This document shows, piece by piece, positions 1 through 6,113 of a stretch of DNA of 13,079 bases. A program made the translations under genes and the position numbers. The DNA lies in the NCBI GenBank assembly GCA_038244055.1, contig JBBRTW010000177.1, forward strand, positions 1-13,079, written 5' to 3'. Position 1 is the stretch's first letter; each line of letters opens with the position of its first letter. Source of the DNA: DASPKW01 sp038244055. GTDB taxonomy: Bacteria; Planctomycetota; Phycisphaerae; Tepidisphaerales; Tepidisphaeraceae. The notes beneath the pieces were generated by a model. That model did no database searches and was not told the origin of the DNA. It worked only from the letters and a program-made list of their open reading frames with translations.

Positions 1-1
1 C

Positions 2-166
2 CGGCTGTGGACGCTGATTGCGTCGGCCCAGCGGCACGGCGTGGACCCTCAGGCATACCTCAGGAGCGTGCTGGCGAAGATCGGCCAGACGGCGATGAGC
101 GAGTTGGATCAGTTCCTGCCGGAGAAGTGGAAGGCGGAGGACGCGGCGGAATCCATGCTGCAATGA
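2..166 (+). CDS. IS66-family transposase, C-terminal fragment (5' end outside window)
   Basis: The open frame enters from the left edge and stops at TGA 164-166, giving 54 codons. The peptide contains LIASAQRHGVDPQAYLRSVL, then a helix and LDQFLPEKW. This matches the short C-terminal element of IS66-type transposases (usual pattern: L-I-x-A-x-x-x-G-V-x-P-x-x-Y-L, then an LLPW-like end). The DDE catalytic core would lie upstream, outside the window. I see no clear IS66 terminal inverted repeat after the stop, and a minus-strand gene ends only 6 nt further on. The right end of the element may therefore be lost or unrecognisable. Whether the transposase is intact cannot be judged from here. Confidence 0.8.
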   Translation, partial: RLWTLIASAQRHGVDPQAYLRSVLAKIGQTAMSELDQFLPEKWKAEDAAESMLQ

Positions 167-172
167 CCGCGA

Positions 173-568
173 TCACTCCCTGGGCTTCATTGCTCCTGAG
201 GGCGTGTTAGCGACCTTGACGAGCCGGAAGCGGCTGGTACCCCCAGCCACCGCCTGAATCTCGATCACATTGCCGATTTTGTGCTCTTGGAGCATCTCCA
301 GGTAATCGCCCAGCATTCCCACCGTCTGATCTACACTTCCCACCTTGTGGCCTGAATCGACGAGCTTTGCAAACAGGTCGTTGACGGTGACCTCCTTGCC
401 CACGAATACCATCCGACCTAGGTCCGCGGCCTTCCCGGACCGAAGCCCGACGAAGCGTGGGCGCCCTTCTTCCCGCACCGGGACGAGGAAGTCACCGGCA
501 CCGCCATCAGGCTTGGCCTGATCGAACGTCACAAGGAGTTTTTTGGTTGTCGGATTTTTCTCGGTCAT
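173..568 (-). CDS. Hypothetical protein, candidate partner or immunity protein of the HNH module
   Basis: A 131-aa protein that I do not recognise. It starts at ATG 568-566, only 6 nt after the stop of the HNH gene, so the two are probably co-transcribed and translationally coupled; no clear Shine-Dalgarno site is visible. The N-terminal half is a mixed beta-rich stretch (KKLLVTFDQ, GDFLVPV, RFVGL). The C-terminal half has helices (TVNDLFAKLVDSG, MLGDYLEMLQEHKIG) followed by two strands (NVIEIQAV, SRFRLVKV), an order that could form a winged-helix fold. There is no signal peptide or membrane segment. Small soluble proteins directly downstream of toxin nuclease domains are often their immunity proteins. 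That role is inferred from position alone; a DNA-binding protein is the main alternative. Confidence 0.6.
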   Translation of the reverse strand: MTEKNPTTKKLLVTFDQAKPDGGAGDFLVPVREEGRPRFVGLRSGKAADLGRMVFVGKEVTVNDLFAKLVDSGHKVGSVDQTVGMLGDYLEMLQEHKIGNVIEIQAVAGGTSRFRLVKVANTPSGAMKPRE

Positions 569-574
569 AGCGTG

Positions 575-958
575 TTACCAGTTCCAGGGATCATACCACT
601 TGTGATGGATGTCGTGTAAATCCGCGCCTTGCAGTCGCATGTTGGCCGGCACGTCCTCCCCACCGATGGACAACGGCTTGATGTGATCGACCTCGTACCC
701 CGGTGGCCGGCGGCCCTCACTCAGCCATGGCTTCATCCATGATGGTGTGCGGTAATCGTCTGCGAGTGATCTGAGGAACTGGCGGCCTGCCGCTTGGCTG
801 CGAACGGTGCCCGTAACGATCCCATTGACTTCCTTATAAACAGACCAAGCCTTGACCGCCTCGACCCGGCTGGCAAACTGCCCCGCCGTACCCTCCTGGA
901 ACTGATTCCAGGTTCGGTACAGGCGCGCACCCGCACCTGTGTTTCGCGGAGCGGACAC
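575..958 (-). CDS. HNH-type nuclease module resembling a polymorphic-toxin C-terminus, possibly detached or truncated
   Basis: A 127-aa frame from GTG 958-956 to TAA 577-575. The C-terminal third carries GYEVDHIKPLSIGG, then NMRL and LHDIHHKWYDPW. This is the DH...N...H layout of HNH/endonuclease VII-like nucleases, with D and H for catalysis and metal binding and later histidines near the end. From memory, the preceding region (LYRTWNQFQEGTAGQFASR, then VKAWSVYKEVNGIVTGTVRS) is the kind of linker found just before the nuclease tip of large RHS or similar toxins. No delivery domain precedes it: an in-frame TAG lies two codons before the GTG, inside a purine-rich repeat next to acpS. It may be an orphan cassette, a truncated gene, or a small nuclease in its own right. 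Nuclease character is fairly secure; biological role is inferred. Confidence 0.7.
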   Translation of the reverse strand: MSAPRNTGAGARLYRTWNQFQEGTAGQFASRVEAVKAWSVYKEVNGIVTGTVRSQAAGRQFLRSLADDYRTPSWMKPWLSEGRRPPGYEVDHIKPLSIGGEDVPANMRLQGADLHDIHHKWYDPWNW

Positions 959-1014
959 CTTCTAACTTCTTCCTTCTTTCTCATTGTCTCATTGTCTCTC
1001 CGTCTCTCCGTCTT
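959..1014 (-). repeat. Purine-rich 8-mer tandem repeat at the acpS/HNH junction
   Basis: Read on the minus strand this is five 8-nt units, AAGACGGA, GAGACGGA, GAGACAAT, GAGACAAT, GAGAAAGA, followed by AGGA and AGAAGTTAGAAG. The acpS stop codon spans the join between units 3 and 4, and the HNH GTG start follows the last base of the block. The 11-mer GAAGTTAGAAG at 959-969 recurs on the plus strand inside the trpE insert at 4946-4956. Confidence 0.75.
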
Positions 1015-1402
1015 CCGCCGCCCTCTCCCCAATCGCGCTCGCCGTCGCATGGGTTTCGATATTCGAAATGCTGATATGCCATCGCGTGATTCCCAGTTCC
1101 CGCGCGATCCGCTCGCATTCGCCCGTGAGCTTGATCTGCGGCTGGCCGGATTCGCGCTTGACCACCTCCACATCCGTCCAGGCGATTCCCCCGCGCCAGC
1201 CCGTCCCCAGCACCTTCAGCACCGCCTCCTTGGCCGCGAAGCGACCGGCGTAATGCTCGAATCGCCGCTTCTTCCCCGCCTCGCAATACGCCCGCTCGGC
1301 CGGCGTGAAGACCCGCTCCAGAAAATGCTCGCCATGCTCCTCGATCGAGCGGCGCAGGCGCGCGGTTTCAACGATATCGATGCCGTGACCGACGATTGCC
1401 AT
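989..1402 (-). CDS. acpS: Holo-[acyl-carrier-protein] synthase
   Basis: A 137-aa AcpS, which transfers the 4'-phosphopantetheine arm of coenzyme A to a serine of acyl carrier protein in the cytoplasm and so activates it for fatty acid synthesis. The family signatures are present: GHGIDIVE (metal-binding Asp9) near the N-terminus, VFTPAERAYC, and RFAAKEAVLKVLGTG (Glu59 plus the K-x-L-G-T-G CoA-binding stretch). HISISNIETHATASAI follows, where many homologues have SxSH. The start is placed at ATG 1402-1400 because MAIVGHGIDIVE is the normal N-terminus; an in-frame codon 10 residues upstream lies in the hairpin repeat. The last residues, AEDGETERQ, are encoded by the 8-mer repeat and are unlikely to be ancestral. 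It lies downstream of the phosphodiesterase gene, separated by a REPIN-like element. Confidence 0.93.
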   Translation of the reverse strand: MAIVGHGIDIVETARLRRSIEEHGEHFLERVFTPAERAYCEAGKKRRFEHYAGRFAAKEAVLKVLGTGWRGGIAWTDVEVVKRESGQPQIKLTGECERIARELGITRWHISISNIETHATASAIGERAAEDGETERQ

Positions 1403-1419
1403 GCGATGATCCCTCGATC

Positions 1420-1517
1420 GTGGCACGGGCATCTTGCCCGTGTTTCAAATTATGCAAAGGTGAAGAATACATCTCCAAGTTTCGTCGCATTTTACACGGG
1501 CAAGATGCCCGTGCCAC
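1420..1517. repeat. REPIN-like inverted pair, locus A
   Basis: Two perfect 23-nt inverted copies, 1420-1442 and 1495-1517, separated by 52 nt of A/T-richer sequence. Each copy is a GTGG head followed by a hairpin with the 8-bp stem CACGGGCA/TGCCCGTG and the loop TCT. The pair lies in the space between the phosphodiesterase stop and the acpS start. I see no target-site duplication. It could form two small hairpins or one long stem in RNA. Confidence 0.85.
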
Positions 1518-1526
1518 AGGGAACCC

Positions 1527-2642
1527 TCACCGATGCCCCGGCTCCATCCGCTCCCACTCATATTTATACGGCGCAGGCTCCCAGAGTTCATCCTCGTTGA
1601 AATCGTGCAGCAGCTCTTTGCCCGTATCGGCCATCGTCTTTTTCGTTTCCGACTTCTCCATGATCTGCTTGACGAATTTCCCATCGATCTTTTTCGGCAC
1701 CGGAATATGCAACAGATAACACGCCGTCGCGAACGTATCCTCGGTATTGACCACCAGGCTCGCATCGCGCGTCAGATCGTAATTCTTCCGGATTCCCGGG
1801 CCCACGGCGATCCACGGAATATGCCGGCTGCGCGGGTCGTTGGGGCCGTGGACTTTGCCCTGCCCGCCGTGGTCGGCGCTGATGATGATCAGCGTGCTCC
1901 CCTCCAGGCCGGTCTCGCGCAGCGCATCCATCAGTTTGCCGATGGCCTGGTCCGCGCGCTCGATCGCCTGGATCTGCTGCGGCGTCGCCCAGCCGATGGC
2001 GTGGCCGGTCTCATCCACCTGAGCCAGGTGCATGAAGAGCAGGTCCGGCCTGTGCCGCCGCAGGATGTCCGCCGCGCTCTCCCCCACCGCCAGATCCGGG
2101 CCCACATGCGGCTTGTCCCAGTAAATCTCCGACCAGTTCACCGAACCCGGCCGGGCCAGCTCGTTGAACTTCGTCTTCCCGCTGATCAGCGCCGTCTTGT
2201 AACCCGCCTTGTGCGCCAGATCGAAAATCGTCGGCACATCGGGGTACACATTCTCGATGTAATAGTTCCAGAGCAGACCGTGGTACTCCGGCGTCACGCC
2301 CGTCAGCATGCTCGTGTGCGAGGGGAGCGTGATGGACATCTCCGTCGTCCGCGCCCACATCGTGTAGCTGCCCCGGCTCATCAGGCCCTTCATCACCGGC
2401 GTATTGGCCCGCAGCAGCAAATCCGGGCGCAACCCATCCACGCTGATGATGATGGCGCGCTTGACCTGGCCCGTTTTACGCGACTCGGCCGAGTCGCTTC
2501 CACCGCCGGACCGATCCGAAATCATCCGAATCAGGCTGGCGGCCACGAAGACCAGCGCCAGGATGGCGACGATCAGTTGCAGCCTTCCCCGGAAATTTTG
2601 CAGCTCGCGCAGTTTGGCCATGATGCGGAAGAGTACAAACAT
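1527..2642 (-). CDS. Membrane-anchored alkaline-phosphatase-superfamily phosphodiesterase (type I phosphodiesterase/nucleotide pyrophosphatase-like)
   Basis: A 371-aa protein with an N-terminal anchor at about residues 22-40 (LQLIVAILALVFVAASLI) and the catalytic domain probably outside the cytoplasmic membrane. The metal and nucleophile pattern of the NPP branch of the alkaline-phosphatase fold is complete. It comprises IISVDGLRPD (Asp69), ITLPSHTSMLTG (Thr105 as the likely nucleophile), LAQVDETGHAIG (Asp210, His214), IISADHGG (Asp257, His258) and SRHIPW (His274). Enzymes of this family hydrolyse phosphodiester or phosphonate bonds with two zinc ions; the substrate cannot be told from sequence. 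ATG 2642 is used; an alternative ATG at 2621 also keeps the anchor, and neither has a Shine-Dalgarno site. An 8-bp inverted repeat lies 3 nt before the start. Confidence 0.87.
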   Translation of the reverse strand: MFVLFRIMAKLRELQNFRGRLQLIVAILALVFVAASLIRMISDRSGGGSDSAESRKTGQVKRAIIISVDGLRPDLLLRANTPVMKGLMSRGSYTMWARTTEMSITLPSHTSMLTGVTPEYHGLLWNYYIENVYPDVPTIFDLAHKAGYKTALISGKTKFNELARPGSVNWSEIYWDKPHVGPDLAVGESAADILRRHRPDLLFMHLAQVDETGHAIGWATPQQIQAIERADQAIGKLMDALRETGLEGSTLIIISADHGGQGKVHGPNDPRSRHIPWIAVGPGIRKNYDLTRDASLVVNTEDTFATACYLLHIPVPKKIDGKFVKQIMEKSETKKTMADTGKELLHDFNEDELWEPAPYKYEWERMEPGHR

Positions 2643-2645
2643 TTT

Positions 2646-2677
2646 CGCGAATTGCTTGATGATTGATGAAATTCGCG
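2646..2677. promoter_or_regulatory. 8-bp perfect inverted repeat upstream of the phosphodiesterase gene
   Basis: CGCGAATT at 2646-2653 and AATTCGCG at 2670-2677 are exact inverted copies with a 16-nt spacer, ending 3 nt from the ATG on the minus strand. This could be an operator for a dimeric repressor or a hairpin at the ribosome-binding region. There is no direct evidence for either. Confidence 0.35.
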
Positions 2678-2901
2678 GTGAAGCGCGGCGACTCTGCCCG
2701 TGCGAGCGGATGAATCAGGATCGCCGGTCGAGCCGATTCTTCAAAGGTCCGATAAATGGTCCGACCCTTGCCGCATCCGTGAAAATACCTGTCCCGAATC
2801 GCCGAATCGCAGCCATTTGATGCTGGGATTGATCGAATCGCAGGGGGAATGCCGACGTTTGAAAATCATCGAGGCCTCTTCGCCCCGATCCCGGCGCGTT
2901 T

Positions 2902-2930
2902 TTGACATCTTTTCCGCCCCTGAGTAGTTT
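2902..2930 (+). promoter_or_regulatory. Possible sigma-70-type promoter of the cyclophilin gene
   Basis: A perfect TTGACA at 2902-2907 is followed after 17 nt by TAGTTT at 2925-2930, a weak -10 box. Transcription from here would begin near 2937, which favours the downstream CTG start over TTG 2902, which lies inside this -35 box. Confidence 0.3.
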
Positions 2931-2984
2931 GCCGCCCCCGGGCGATTTCCGGAGCATTTCATTGAATTCATTCAGCCACGGTTC

Positions 2985-3000
2985 GGAGGGTACTCCCCTG
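2985..3000 (+). promoter_or_regulatory. Shine-Dalgarno site supporting a CTG start
   Basis: GGAGGG at 2985-2990 lies 7 nt before CTG 2998-3000. No ATG or GTG exists in the frame before the conserved N-terminal motif, and neither upstream TTG codon (2902, 2929) has a comparable site. Confidence 0.5.
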
Positions 3001-4224
3001 TTCAAGTTCATCATTCGATTTTTCCGCCGGCTTTTTCACCGCACGCCCACTCCGACCCCCGCCGCCCCCCCGCGCAGCCCCTCCGTCGAGCCTCTGGAGA
3101 CGAGGACGCATCTTTCCGTAACCCACGCCACACCCTTCAAGAAAGTTCAGCCGACCCAGGTCGCCACCGCCTATCTGGACAACCGCGGCCGGGCCTTCAT
3201 GACCTTCACGGTCGCCCTCGATACCACCACCCTCTCCAAACGAACCGCCGCCATCTATACCGCCGGGCCGGATACGATCATCGGCACCAATGATGATATC
3301 CGCCTGACCACCGCCGTCGCCTATCGCAAAGGCCGGTTGGTGCTCGATGCCGCCGTCCCCCTGAATCAGACCTACCGCGTCATTCTCAATGCGGCCGTGA
3401 TCAAGGATATTTACGGGCGGGCGATCGATGGCGAATTTAACAGCCAGGGGAAGGCATCGGGCAATGGCGTTGCGGGCGGGAATTATGATGTGATCGCCAA
3501 AGGGCCCGTGCGCACCAACTATCGCTACACGGTCAGTGGATTCGCCTCCGGCGACAACTTCATCAACGTGGCCATGTTGACCAAGGTCGCGCCCGTTACG
3601 GTGACCAATTTCAAGCACTACGCCAATGAAGGTGCCTGGGACACCACCTGGTTCCACCGCTCGACCACCGATGCGACCAGCGGGATTCAGGTCGTCCAGG
3701 GGGGCGGTTTTAATCTCGATTCCGGGGGCAACATCGGCTCGGTGCATACCCACACGGGCGTCGGCCTGGAGCTCGGCGCTTCCAATCTCAAGGGAACGCT
3801 GGCGATGGCCCGCACGTCCGACCCGAGTTCGAACGTCAACCAGTGGTTCTTCAACGTCAACGACAACACGACCCTCAACACCTTCGGCGGCGGCTACACG
3901 GTCTTCGGCGTGGTCATGGATGCCGGAAGCCAGGCCGTCATTGAAGCCATCAATAGCCTGGCGATTCGCAAGGGCGACCCGACCAACTCCAATTCTCCCT
4001 TCAATGAAATTCCCAGCCTCGATCCCACCGGCCCGATCGATGTGCCCACCGATCTGGTGCGCATCACCCGAGTCGCCATGCTGATGGACCAGGCCGCGCC
4101 GACCGGCGGAACCCCCTTCGTCGCGCGGCCGCCGGCGGCGACCGCTACGGTCCTGACGGCCGCGCCGAAGGCAACACCATTCATGATCGCAGCGCCCAAG
4201 TCGAGCGATTCGCTGCTAGATTGA
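2998..4224 (+). CDS. Secreted cyclophilin-type peptidyl-prolyl cis-trans isomerase with planctomycete N-terminal motif and Ig-like domain
   Basis: 408 aa from the proposed CTG start; the open frame runs back to TTG 2902 (440 aa). A basic, aromatic N-terminus (FKFIIRFFRRLFHR) is followed by a Pro-rich stretch and SVEPLETRTHLS, similar to the LEPRxLL-type motif of planctomycete exported proteins. Next comes a beta-rich region of about 110 residues ending VIKDIYGRAIDGEF, which resembles bacterial Ig-like (Big_5-type) domains. The cyclophilin domain covers roughly the next 180 residues: APVTVTNFKHYANEG, WFHR (the catalytic Arg), VVQGGGF, GTLAMARTSDPSS, QWFFNV and GGYTVFG. It would catalyse proline isomerisation in exported proteins. 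The C-terminal tail is Ala/Pro-rich. The nearest neighbour, trpE, is unrelated and separated by a hairpin element. Confidence 0.87.
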   Translation: MFKFIIRFFRRLFHRTPTPTPAAPPRSPSVEPLETRTHLSVTHATPFKKVQPTQVATAYLDNRGRAFMTFTVALDTTTLSKRTAAIYTAGPDTIIGTNDDIRLTTAVAYRKGRLVLDAAVPLNQTYRVILNAAVIKDIYGRAIDGEFNSQGKASGNGVAGGNYDVIAKGPVRTNYRYTVSGFASGDNFINVAMLTKVAPVTVTNFKHYANEGAWDTTWFHRSTTDATSGIQVVQGGGFNLDSGGNIGSVHTHTGVGLELGASNLKGTLAMARTSDPSSNVNQWFFNVNDNTTLNTFGGGYTVFGVVMDAGSQAVIEAINSLAIRKGDPTNSNSPFNEIPSLDPTGPIDVPTDLVRITRVAMLMDQAAPTGGTPFVARPPAATATVLTAAPKATPFMIAAPKSSDSLLD

Positions 4225-4234
4225 GCGATCTGTT

Positions 4235-4303
4235 GTTGTGGTGTGGGCTTTCAGCCTGCTTTTCTCCCATCCGAATACGCAGGCTGAAAGCCCGCACCAC
4301 AAC
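4235..4303. repeat. REPIN-like inverted pair, locus B
   Basis: Arms 4235-4259 and 4279-4303 are inverted copies matching at 24 of 25 positions, with a 19-nt loop. Each arm also contains the smaller hairpin GTGG + TG[T/C]GGGCT, loop TTC, AGCCTGC, which has the same head-plus-hairpin layout as loci A and C. It lies 10 nt after the cyclophilin stop and 5 nt before the proposed trpE -35 box. The long stem could stop or pause transcription, but no run of T follows it on the plus strand. Confidence 0.8.
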
Positions 4304-4308
4304 GGATT

Positions 4309-4337
4309 TTGACGTTTCACCCAATCCCTCTTACCTT
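4309..4337 (+). promoter_or_regulatory. Possible trpE promoter
   Basis: TTGACG at 4309-4314, a 17-nt spacer, then TACCTT at 4332-4337. The -10 match is weak. Transcription would start about 1-3 nt before the ATG at 4346, implying an almost leaderless mRNA. That agrees with the lack of a Shine-Dalgarno site there. Confidence 0.3.
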
Positions 4338-4345
4338 CCCGGCCT

Positions 4346-5926
4346 ATGCCGAGGTATTTTCCGGACTTTGAGGAATTCAAGCGAATCGTGGCCGATGGGG
4401 CCGAGATTGTGCCGGTCTATCGCCAGTTGCTGGCCGACCGATTGACACCCGTGACCGCGTTTGAGCTTTTGGGCGATTCATCGCACGCATTCCTGCTCGA
4501 AAGCGTGGTGGGGATCGAAAAGATCGGCCGCTACAGTTTCATCGCCACCGCGCCGCGGTTCGTCTATCAAGTGAAGGATGGGAAAGCCCAAATCGGAAAA
4601 CCCGGCGCAGCCGCGAAAGACGCCATCGCCGCGTACAACACGGCCGACCCGCTGGCCGATCTGGAAAAGCTCCTTCCCAAACGGCGCTACCACCACGATG
4701 AGCGCCTCCCCGCCTTCACCGGGGGTCTGGTCGGCTTCGCGGGCTACGACACCATTCGCTACTACGAATCCGAGAAACTCACCGCCCCGCCGGCCGATGA
4801 CCGGAATCTGCCCGATCTGCAATTCGGCTTCTATGGCGAAACGGTGATCTTCGATCATCTGGATAAGACGATCAAAGTGGTGGCGAATGCGGAGTTGTGT
4901 GATGAGGGTTCAGGGTTCAGGGTTCAGGGTTCAGATCAGAAGTTGGAAGTTAGAAGCGAGAAGCGAGAAGAGGAGATTTACCGCGAGGCGTGCGCGCGGA
5001 TCGATGCGATCATCGCGCGGCTGCAGAGGCCAGTGGCGGGGGAGACGGGGGAGATCGACACGCGCGGGCCGGTGACTCTGCGGTTTCAGAGCAATATGAC
5101 GCGCGAGCAGTTTGAGCAGGCCGTCGTTGCGGGCAAGGAGTACATCAAGGCGGGCGATATCTTCCAGTTCGTCCCCAGCCAGCGACTGCGCGTGAAAAGC
5201 AAGGCCGATCCCTTCGATGTCTACCGCGCCCTGCGGGTGATCAACCCCTCGCCCTTCATGTTCTACCTGAAAAGCCCGGCCTGCACGCTCATCGGCGCCA
5301 GCCCGGAAATCCTCTGCCGGGTGCAGGATGGACAGGTGACCAGCCGGCCGCTGGCCGGGACGCGCCCGCGCGGACTCACCGATGCGCAGGATAAGGAACT
5401 GGAAAAGGAACTGCTGGCCGACCCCAAGGAGCGGGCCGAGCACATCATGCTGGTGGACCTGCACCGCAACGATGTCGGCCGGGTCAGCGTGATCGGGACG
5501 GTCAAGGTGAATGAGTGCATGGTGGTCGAGCGCTACAGCCATGTGATGCACATCACCAGCAATGTCTCCGGGATGCTCGCCCCGGGGAAGACGGCCCTCG
5601 ACGCCCTGCGCGTCAGCCTGCCGGTGGGGACGGTCAGTGGGGCGCCCAAGATCCGGGCGATGCAGATCATCGATGAACTCGAGCCGACTCGGCGCGGCCC
5701 CTATGGCGGGGCGATCGGCTACCTCGATTTCGCGGGCAATCTCGACACCTGCATCGCGCTGCGCACGATCGTCTGGCAGTCGGCCGGGGATAATTCGGGG
5801 GTTTATGACGTCCAGGCCGGCGCGGGCATCGTGGCCGACTCGATCCCCTCGGCCGAGTGGGAAGAAACGATGGCCAAGGCGAAGGCCATGCTCAAAGCGG
5901 TGGAAGTGGCGGAAAAGGGTTTCTGA
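4346..5926 (+). CDS. trpE: Anthranilate synthase component I
   Basis: A 526-aa TrpE, which makes anthranilate from chorismate using ammonia supplied by the TrpG subunit, the first committed step of tryptophan synthesis. The N-terminal domain has AFLLESVVGIEKIGRYSF (residues 48-65), whose LLES element is the known tryptophan feedback site. The chorismate-binding domain shows PSPFMFYL, GASPEIL, PLAGTRPRG (335-343), ADPKERAEHIMLVDLHRND, ERYSHVMH (catalytic His399), PVGTVSGAPKIRAM, RGPYGGAIGY and AGAGIVADSIPSAEWEET, the last with the acidic magnesium ligands. No trpG or other trp gene is in the window. A 7-mer repeat insert adds about 21 residues between the two domains (about 187-207) and keeps the frame. 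No stop or missing catalytic residue is seen, so it should be active. PabB is less likely given the LLES and overall pattern. Confidence 0.95.
   Translation: MPRYFPDFEEFKRIVADGAEIVPVYRQLLADRLTPVTAFELLGDSSHAFLLESVVGIEKIGRYSFIATAPRFVYQVKDGKAQIGKPGAAAKDAIAAYNTADPLADLEKLLPKRRYHHDERLPAFTGGLVGFAGYDTIRYYESEKLTAPPADDRNLPDLQFGFYGETVIFDHLDKTIKVVANAELCDEGSGFRVQGSDQKLEVRSEKREEEIYREACARIDAIIARLQRPVAGETGEIDTRGPVTLRFQSNMTREQFEQAVVAGKEYIKAGDIFQFVPSQRLRVKSKADPFDVYRALRVINPSPFMFYLKSPACTLIGASPEILCRVQDGQVTSRPLAGTRPRGLTDAQDKELEKELLADPKERAEHIMLVDLHRNDVGRVSVIGTVKVNECMVVERYSHVMHITSNVSGMLAPGKTALDALRVSLPVGTVSGAPKIRAMQIIDELEPTRRGPYGGAIGYLDFAGNLDTCIALRTIVWQSAGDNSGVYDVQAGAGIVADSIPSAEWEETMAKAKAMLKAVEVAEKGF
4906..4970 (+). 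repeat. In-frame simple-repeat insert inside trpE
   Basis: Four exact copies of GGGTTCA (4906-4933) are followed by GATCAGAAGTTGGAAGTTAG and then AAGCGAG twice plus AAG. It encodes GSGFRVQGSDQKLEVRSEKR, a run unlike the surrounding TrpE sequence. Its 11-mer GAAGTTAGAAG is shared with the repeat after acpS (959-969). Confidence 0.85.
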
Positions 5927-5933
5927 GTCCACC

Positions 5934-6041
5934 GTGACACGGCCGTCCCGGCCGTGCGAGCGTGATGATAATCCTAAACGCCTTGCTGCAAAGGCCTTAT
6001 GTGCTCCGGTGCCCTTCGCATGGGCGGGACGCCCATGTCAC
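5934..6041. repeat. REPIN-like inverted pair with compensatory changes, locus C
   Basis: The left unit has a GTGA head (5934-5937) and a hairpin CACGGCCG, TCC, CGGCCGTG (5938-5956). The right unit, inverted, has the hairpin CATGGGCG, GGA, CGCCCATG (6019-6037) and head TCAC (6038-6041). Over 25 nt the two arms agree at 21 positions, and the four differences fall at paired stem positions (C-G to T-A, and C-G to G-C). It fills most of the space between trpE and the sigma factor gene. Confidence 0.85.
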
Positions 6042-6113
6042 CGGCCAGCGTTACGGGGATGAATATTCGGTTAGAATCCCTCTCACCCTCCCGTCCTGAT
6101 GAGGGAACGCAGG

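Larger units (their letters stand above)
2643..2997. other. Divergent intergenic region
   Basis: A 355-bp space between the divergent phosphodiesterase and cyclophilin genes. It holds the inverted repeat at 2646-2677, a possible promoter at 2902-2930 and the Shine-Dalgarno site at 2985-2990. Short overlapping frames on both strands have no recognisable content or start signals, so I call none of them. No tRNA or other structured RNA is evident. Confidence 0.6.

Noticed and set aside
794..1600. Plus-strand open frame (268 codons)
   Set aside because: Runs antisense to acpS and across repeat locus A; a shadow of conserved minus-strand sequence.
1533..2666. Long plus-strand open frame (377 codons)
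   Set aside because: Antisense to the phosphodiesterase, whose catalytic motifs are all intact; the translation is an Arg/His/Gln-rich shadow typical of high-GC DNA.
2715..3014. Minus-strand open frame (99 codons) in the divergent gap
   Set aside because: Overlaps the cyclophilin start region, has no Shine-Dalgarno site and no recognisable content.
4931..5932. Minus-strand open frame (333 codons)
   Set aside because: Antisense to the conserved trpE catalytic domain; low-complexity, His/Arg/Asp-rich.
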